NCBI RefSeq assembly: GCF_022605725.1
Contig: NC_065548.1
Span: forward strand, 2,141,644 to 2,205,643
From: Anthonomus grandis grandis
Lineage: Eukaryota; Arthropoda; Insecta; Coleoptera; Curculionidae
Reading direction: 5' to 3'
DNA: 64,000 bases
Of this stretch, positions 56,901 to 64,000 are shown piece after piece. Every line of letters begins with the position of its first letter. The stretch's first letter is position 1. The notes under the pieces are model-generated. The model worked only from the letters and a program-made list of their open reading frames with translations. It searched no databases and was not told the origin of the DNA. The position numbers were made by a program, and so were the translations under genes.

Positions 56901-58975
56901 AAGAAAACGTTTAAAAATTTTCTTAATGGCTCAGAAAGTTTTAAATTAAAACTTCTGAGCTAGAAGAGATAAACGACCGTCATATCAATAAATTTTTAGT
57001 TGTCTTCAATTGCCTGGTCTTAATTTTAAATTACTCAGAAAGTGCTCATGTTAACTGGATGAAATAAAAAATTAATTGTAAAGAAAGAAAACATCTAAAA
57101 ATTTTCTTAATGGCTCAGAAAATTTCAAATAAAAACTTCTGAGCCACAAGAGATACAAAACCGTCATATCCATAAATTTTTAATTATCTTCAATTGCCTG
57201 GACTTAATTTAAAATTAAATCACTCAGAAAGTGCTTATGGTTCATGGATGAAATAAAAAAATAAATTGTAAATGACGAAAACATCTAAAACTTTTTTAAT
57301 AGCTCAGAAAGTTTCAAATAAAAACTTCTGAGCGACAAGAGATCAAAGACCGTCATATCCGTAAATTTTTAGTTGTCTTCAATTGCCTGGACTTAATTTA
57401 ACATTAAATTACTCAGAAAGTGTTCATATTAAATGGATGAAATAAAAAATTAATTGTAAAGAAAGAAAACATCTAAAAATTTTCTTAATGGCTCAGAAAG
57501 TTTTAAATTAAAACTTCTGAGCCAGAAGAGATAAAAGACCGTCATATCAATAAATTTTTAATTGTCTTCAATTGCCTGGACTTAATTTAATATTAAATTA
57601 CTCAGAAAGTGCTCGTGTTAAATGGATGAAATAAAAACTAAATTGTAAAGAAGGAAAACATCTAAAACTTTTCTAAATGGCTCAGAAAGTTTCAAATAAA
57701 AACTTCTGAGTCACAAGAGTTAAAAGACCGTGATGTCAATAAATTTTTAGTCGTCTTCAATTGCCTGGACTTAATTTAAAATTAAATCACTCAGAAAGTG
57801 CTCATGTTAAATGGATGAAATAAAAAATTAATTGTAAAGAATGAAAACATGTAAAACTTTTCTAAATGGCTCAGAAAGTTTCAAATTAAAACTTCTGAGC
57901 CACAAAAGGTAAAAGAACGTCATATCCGTAATTTTTAGTTGTCTTTAATTGCCTGGACTTAATTTAAAATTAAATTACTCAGAAAGTGCTCATGTTAAAT
58001 GGATGAAATTAAAAATAAATTATAAAGAAAGAAAACATCTAAAACATTTCCTAATTGCTCAGAAAGTTTCAAATGAAAATTTCTGAGCCACAAGAAATAA
58101 AAAACCGTGATATCAATAAATTTTTAATTTTCTTTAATTGCCTGGACTTAATTTTAAATTAAATTACTCAGAAAGTGCTCATGTTAAATGGATCAAATAA
58201 AAAAAAATAATTATATAGAACGAAAATGTCTAAAACTTTTCTTAATGGCTCAGAAAATTTAAAATGAAAACTTCTGAGCCACAAGACATAAAAAACCGTG
58301 GTATCAATAAATTTTTAGTTGTCTTTAATTGCCTGGACTTAATTTAAAATTAAATTACTCAGAAAGTGTTCATATTAAATGGATGAAATAAAAAATTAAT
58401 TGTAAAGAAAGAAAACGTTTAAAAATTTTCTTAATGGCTCAGAAAGTTTTAAATTAAAACTTCTGAGCTAGAAGAGATAAACGACCGTCATATCAATAAA
58501 TTTTTAGTTGTCTTCAATTGCCTGGTCTTAATTTTAAATTACTCAGAAAGTGCTCATGTTAACTGGATGAAATAAAAAATTAATTGTAAAGAAAGAAAAC
58601 ATCTAAAAATTTTCTTAATGGCTCAGAAAATTTCAAATAAAAAGTTTCAAATTAAAACTTCTGAGCCACAAGAGATAAAAGATCGTTATATCCATAAATT
58701 TTTAATTTTCTTTAATTGTCTGGACTTACTTTATAATTAAATTATTCAGAAAGTGCTTAATAGCTCAAAAAGTTTCAAACAAAAGCTTCTGAGTCACAAG
58801 AGATAAAAGACCGTGATACCAATAAATTTTAAGTTGTCTTCAATTGCCTGGACTTAATTTAACATTAAATTACTCAGAAAGTGCTCTTGTAAAATGGATG
58901 AAATAATAAACTAATTGAATATAAAGAAAACATTTTAATATTTTTTTACTGGATCAGAAAATTTTTTACATTTTC
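47920..58975 (+). repeat. Satellite family F (188-189-bp monomer with stem-loop)
   Basis: About 58 direct copies over 11 kb, the largest array here. The word tggacttaatttaa steps by 188-189 bp (48952, 49141, 49329, 49518). Each monomer carries ggctcagaa and ttctgagcc separated by about 15-17 bases, a stem of 9-10 perfect pairs. Multi-monomer blocks are duplicated: about 2426 bp (50341 to 52766), about 751 bp (53437 to 54188) and about 1508 bp (56331 to 57839). Copies at the outer edges are more diverged. Confidence 0.97.
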
Positions 58976-59399
58976 CAGAAATCTAAAAAATTTCTTATAA
59001 TTGTAACCAAAAACCGGGAATAATAAAAGAAACCTGGAAGATGTAAAGAATTACATTAAAATGCTCAGAAAATGCCTTCAAATTGCAGGAAGAAACGTAA
59101 AATGTCTTTAAGTGCCTGGAATAAAGTTGAAAAATCACATCAACCTCAGTCTTTATCAACTGATACTGTGACTGATAAAACAGCTGACGTGCCTCGACAT
59201 TGTTGCTACTTTACTACAACTAATGACACTAGACTGACTAAACAACTATGTTTAAACATATTTAAAAAAAAAATTAAATCACAATTGCTAGCTGAACAAA
59301 GAATAGGTTAATTAATATCATATAAAAATTAGGGTAAAAATCTGACAAAAAAAAATTGACCATTATTAGTTGCCATTAGTTGAAAACTATTTTTACCCC
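58976..59399. other. Worn edge of array F and AT-rich DNA
   Basis: Words such as atgctcagaaaatgccttc and gtgcctggaataaag up to about 59115 look like decayed F copies. The frame at 59072-59311 has no known domain and I do not call it a gene. Confidence 0.45.
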
Positions 59400-59690
59400 T
59401 TGTGGACATCGACATTTTGAATTTTTGCTTTTTTTAGGGTCTTAAATATTGGGCGTTACACTCCTTGGTTCTTTAATCCGCTGCCGCTCTCCCGTTCTGG
59501 ATTAATTTTCTTTATTATTATTATTATTTGTTTCTTCCAAATTATTAAATATTGTTAAGGCTTATTTCGTCTGTACCAACAGATTAACGGTTTTTATAAT
59601 CGAGAATTAATCCTTTTTGTAAAAATTTTAATTATATTTATAACTGTATTTTGTATATGAGCAAATAAAGCATTTGAATTTGAACTAAAA
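59400..59690 (+). mobile_element. Probable LINE 3' end
   Basis: The stretch ends gagcaaataaagcatttga followed by atttgaac, a pattern typical of the 3' UTR end and tail of insect CR1/Jockey-like LINEs. An upstream TTA/ATT run is at about 59509-59528. No coding part is left. The call rests only on the tail and could be wrong. Confidence 0.4.
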
Positions 59691-60437
59691 CAACTGGAAA
59701 ATTGGTTGCTGCTCTATACTTTTGTCATGACAATTTAAGACAATTGACAATTACCAGCCTCACTTTTATAGTAACTAAGTTATTTATTTTAAATTTTCTC
59801 GTTAGTTAGTTACGGTCTACCGACTGAAAACTTATAAAAGAAATCATTAAAGAAACAAGAGAAATATCAAAAGTGAATTTGCCTTTTAAAACCCCCGGTC
59901 TCGACCGAGTTAAAAGGCAATTTCGCAAAGTTTTCCGGCGGTAATTATATGCAATAAAGAATACATTCGGAATTATAACGGCGTCCGTGGCCGGGAGTGC
60001 CGGGGTGCTGATTCATTCTAATTGTAACCGTCTTTATAATGAAGTTTTAAAATTTCCTCCTCGAAAACTACTTCTCTTAAGATAACCAATAAAATAAGAA
60101 CAAGAGAAAAAAAAGAAGAAGAACGGAACCAATTTCAGCTTCGGAAATTGCAAAACGAGAAAAATGCCGCTTTTACTACTTCCCCGGGATGAATAGATGA
60201 ATCTTGGAGAGTTAAATTTAGCGTAAAATGCACTTTTTCCGATATACATTTTTGGGATGCCCGGTAAGTTTATTTTATGCTGAGGGGCGGAAGCAACGAT
60301 GAATAACATCAAATTTAATAACTGCATAAAATGCATATTAACCTACTTTAGATGAATTAAAGATCTAATTTTTGAATAATTTTACAATTTTAATAGAACC
60401 TTTTAAATGGCATATTAAGTCTTGATAGATCTTGATA
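59691..60437. other. Non-repetitive intronic DNA
   Basis: A less AT-rich stretch between arrays F and G. The minus-strand frame at 60034-60336 shows no domain. Nothing else is recognised. Confidence 0.5.
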
Positions 60438-63400
60438 GATTTTGCCTCTCCTAAGACTTATATCCTTGTCGCAGTTTAAAAATAAGAGAAGAATTATAAT
60501 AAAATTAGTGTTCTCATATGTAATTGGATAGACTGCAATAGAAAAACACAATTTTAGAATGATACCGAGGATATTAAAAAACTGAGACAGGGATATGTCC
60601 GAGAAACTGGTCAACAAGCCGAGATTATGCCTCTCCTAAGACTTATATCCTTGACGCAGTTTAAAAATAAGAGAAGAATTATAATAAAATTAGTGTTTTC
60701 ATATGTAGTTGGATAAATTGCAATAGAAAAACACAATTTTAGAATGATACCGAGGATATTAAAAAACTGAGACAGGGATATGTCCGAGAAACTGGTCAAC
60801 AAGCCGAGATTATGCCTCTCCTAAGACTTATATCCTTGACGCAGTTTAAAAATAAGAGAAGAATTATAATAAAATTAGTGTTTTCATATGTAGTTGGATA
60901 AATTGCAATAGAAAAACACAATTTTAGAATGATACCGAGGATATTAAAAAACTGAGACAGGGATATGTCCGAGAAACCGGTCAACAAGTCGAGATTTTGC
61001 TTCTTCTAAGACCTATATCCTTGTCGCAGTTTAAAAATAAGAGAAGAATTATAATAAAATTAGTGTTTTCATATGTAATTGGATTAATTGCAATAGAAAA
61101 ACACAATTTTAGAATGATACCGAGGATATTAAAAAACTGAGGCAGGGATATGTCCGAGAAACCGGTCAACAAGTCGACATTTTGCCTCTCCTAAGACTTA
61201 TATCCTTGTCGCAGTTTAAAAATAAGAGAAGAATTATAATAAAATTAGTGTTTTCATATGTAGTTGGATAAATTGCAATAGAAAAACACAATTTTAGAAT
61301 GATACCGAGGATATTAAAAAACTGAGACAGGGATATGTCCGAGAAACCGGTCAACAAGTCGAGATTTTGCTTCTTCTAAGACCTATATCCTTGTCGCAGT
61401 TTAAAAATAAGTGAAGAATTATAATAAAATTAGTGTTTTCATATGTAATTGGATTAATTGCAATAGAAAAACACAATTTTAGAATGATACCGAGGATATT
61501 AAAAAACTGAGGCAGGGATATGTCCGAGAAACCGGTCAACAAGTCGACATTTTGCCTCTCCTAAGACTTATATCCTTGTCGCAGTTTAAAAATAAGAGAA
61601 GAATTATAATAAAATTAGTGTTTTCATATGTAGTTGGATAAATTGCAATAGAAAAACACAATTTTAGAATGATACCGAGGATATTAAAAAACTGAGACAG
61701 GGATATGTCCGAGAAACTGGTCAACAAGCCGAGATTATGCCTCTCCTAAGACTTATATCCTTGACGCAGTTTAAAAATAAGAGAAGAATTATAATAAAAT
61801 TAGTGTTTTCATATGTAGTTGGATAAATTGCAATAGAAAAACACAATTTTAGAATGATACCGAGGATATTAAAAAACTGAGACAGGGATATGTCCGAGAA
61901 ACTGGTCAACAAGCCGAGATTTTGCCTCTCCTAAGACTTATATCCTTGACGCAGTTTAAAAATAAGAGATGAATTATAATAAAATTAGTGTTTTCATATG
62001 TAGTTGGATAAATTGCAATAGAAAAACACAATTTTAGAATGATACCGAGGATATTAAAAAACTGAGACAGGGATATGTCCGAGAAACTGGTCAACAAGCC
62101 GAGATTATGCCTCTCCTAAGACTTATATCCTTGACGCAGTTTAAAAATAAGAGAAGAATTATAATAAAATTAGTGTTTTCATATGTAGTTGGATAAATTG
62201 CAATAGAAAAACACAATTTTAGAATGATACCGAGGATATTAAAAAACTGAGACAGGGATATGTCCGAGAAACCGGTCAACAAGTCGAGATTTTGCTTCTT
62301 CTAAGACCTATATCCTTGTCGCAGTTTAAAAATAAGTGAAGAATTATAATAAAATTAGTGTTTTCATATGTAATTGGATTAATTGCAATAGAAAAACACA
62401 ATTTTAGAATGATACCGAGGATATTAAAAAACTGAGGCAGGGATATGTCCGAGAAACCGGTCAACAAGTCGACATTTTGCCTCTCCTAAGACTTATATCC
62501 TTGTCGCAGTTTAAAAATAAGAGAAGAATTATAATAAAATTAGTGTTTTCATATGTAGTTGGATAAATTGCAATAGAAAAACACAATTTTAGAATGATAC
62601 CGAGGATATTAAAAAACTGAGACAGGGATATGTCCGAGAAACCGGTCAACAAGTCGAGATTTTGCTTCTTCTAAGACCTATATCCTTGTCGCAGTTTAAA
62701 AATAAGTGAAGAATTATAATAAAATTAGTGTTTTCATATGTAATTGGATTAATTGCAATAGAAAAACACAATTTTAGAATGATACCGAGGATATTAAAAA
62801 ACTGAGGCAGGGATATGTCCGAGAAACCGGTCAACAAGTCGACATTTTGCCTCTCCTAAGACTTATATCCTTGTCGCAGTTTAAAAATAAGAGAAGAATT
62901 ATAATAAAATTAGTGTTTTCATATGTAGTTGGATAAATTGCAATAGAAAAACACAATTTTAGAATGATACCGAGGATATTAAAAAACTGAGACAGGGATA
63001 TGTCCGAGAAACTGGTCAACAAGCCGAGATTATGCCTCTCCTAAGACTTATATCCTTGACGCAGTTTAAAAATAAGAGAAGAATTATAATAAAATTAGTG
63101 TTTTCATATGTAGTTGGATAAATTGCAATAGAAAAACACAATTTTAGAATGATACCGAGGATATTAAAAAACTGAGGCAGGGATATGTCCGAGAAACCGG
63201 TCAACAAGTCGACATTTTGCCTCTCCTAAGACTTATATCCTTGTCGCAGTTTAAAAATAAGAGAAGAATTATAATAAAATTAGTGTTTTCATATGTAGTT
63301 GGATAAATTGCAATAGAAAAACACAATTTTAGAATGATACCGAGGATATTAAAAAACTGAGACAGGGATATGTCCGAGAAACTGGTCAACAAGCCGAGAT

Positions 63401-64000
63401 TATGCCTCTCCTAAGACTTATATCCTTGACGCAGTTTAAAAATAAGAGAAGAATTATAATAAAATTAGTGTTTTCATATGTAGTTGGATAAATTGCAATA
63501 GAAAAACACAATTTTAGAATGATACCGAGGATATTAAAAAACTGAGACAGGGATATGTCCGAGAAACCGGTCAACAAGTCGAGATTTTGCTTCTTCTAAG
63601 ACCTATATCCTTGTCGCAGTTTAAAAATAAGTGAAGAATTATAATAAAATTAGTGTTTTCATATGTAATTGGATTAATTGCAATAGAAAAACACAATTTT
63701 AGAATGATACCGAGGATATTAAAAAACTGAGGCAGGGATATGTCCGAGAAACCGGTCAACAAGTCGACATTTTGCCTCTCCTAAGACTTATATCCTTGTC
63801 GCAGTTTAAAAATAAGAGAAGAATTATAATAAAATTAGTGTTTTCATATGTAGTTGGATAAATTGCAATAGAAAAACACAATTTTAGAATGATACCGAGG
63901 ATATTAAAAAACTGAGACAGGGATATGTCCGAGAAACCGGTCAACAAGTCGAGATTTTGCTTCTTCTAAGACCTATATCCTTGTCGCAGTTTAAAAATAA
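60438..64000 (-). repeat. Satellite family G (185-bp monomer), cut by window end
   Basis: About 19 very similar copies. Each monomer gives the same 63-codon open frame on the minus strand, stepping exactly 185 bp and overlapping its neighbour by 7 bp. Two monomer types are recognisable: one with tcgacattttgcctctcc and gtagttggataaatt, the other with tcgagattttgcttcttc and gtaattggattaatt. They alternate in places, giving 370-bp dimers. Similarity between copies is higher than in families A to F, suggesting a recent expansion. The array continues past the window. Confidence 0.97.

Noticed and set aside
59072..59311. A 79-codon plus-strand frame as a LINE ORF end or a small gene
   Set aside because: No motif fits, and its start lies in decayed F repeats.
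60438..63947. A row of about 19 overlapping 63-codon minus-strand frames as a small-protein gene family
   Set aside because: They step exactly with the 185-bp satellite period, overlap by 7 bp, and begin at a TTG codon rather than ATG. Near-identity of the monomers explains them.

Overview
The window is AT-rich eukaryotic DNA, almost certainly from an insect. A beetle is a reasonable guess but cannot be shown from the sequence. Three short GC-rich coding exons on the + strand (18227-18435, 40094-40204, 47251-47457) have proper splice sites. They join in one frame, all with phase-1 junctions, into the end of a first Ig domain and a complete second Ig domain of a Sidestep-like (Beat/Side family) cell-adhesion receptor. 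No other intact host gene was found. The window therefore looks like the inside of one very long gene, whose introns (21.7 kb, 7.0 kb, and two that run off the ends) hold nearly everything else.

The introns are built mostly from tandem arrays. Family A (174 bp) is at 1-2770 and 34418-37831. Family E (about 340-bp dimers) is at 3985-6195. Family B (diverged, about 160-190 bp) is at 16960-24200. Family C (192 bp) is at 25544-29226 and 31172-32806. Family D (171-172 bp) is at 41756-43047 and, inverted, at 45039-46694. Family F (188-189 bp, with a built-in stem-loop) is at 47920-58975. Family G (185 bp) runs from 60438 off the right edge. B and D share exact words, and B, C and D share an 18-bp core, so several of these families probably have a common origin.

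Transposable elements sit between and inside the arrays. A TE island at about 6.5-13.2 kb holds a decayed multi-exon transposase-like gene, split by a complete Tc1-type transposon (8202-9766) with an intact 340-aa transposase. It also holds a second decayed gene, a PIF/Harbinger relic and a 306-bp MITE. A 1.2-kb element with long TIRs is at 15731-16950. LINE pieces lie at 15030, 18590, 36371-37386, 37858-40005 and about 59400-59690.

The most unusual structure is at 41756-46694: a pogo/Tigger-type transposase pseudogene lies between two oppositely oriented arrays of the same satellite, giving a foldback-like layout. Other points of interest are a satellite block bracketed by a 55-bp direct repeat (31117-32883), a hammerhead-ribozyme-like core at 23815-23843, nested higher-order amplification in family F, and loss of a canonical Ig cysteine in the first exon.
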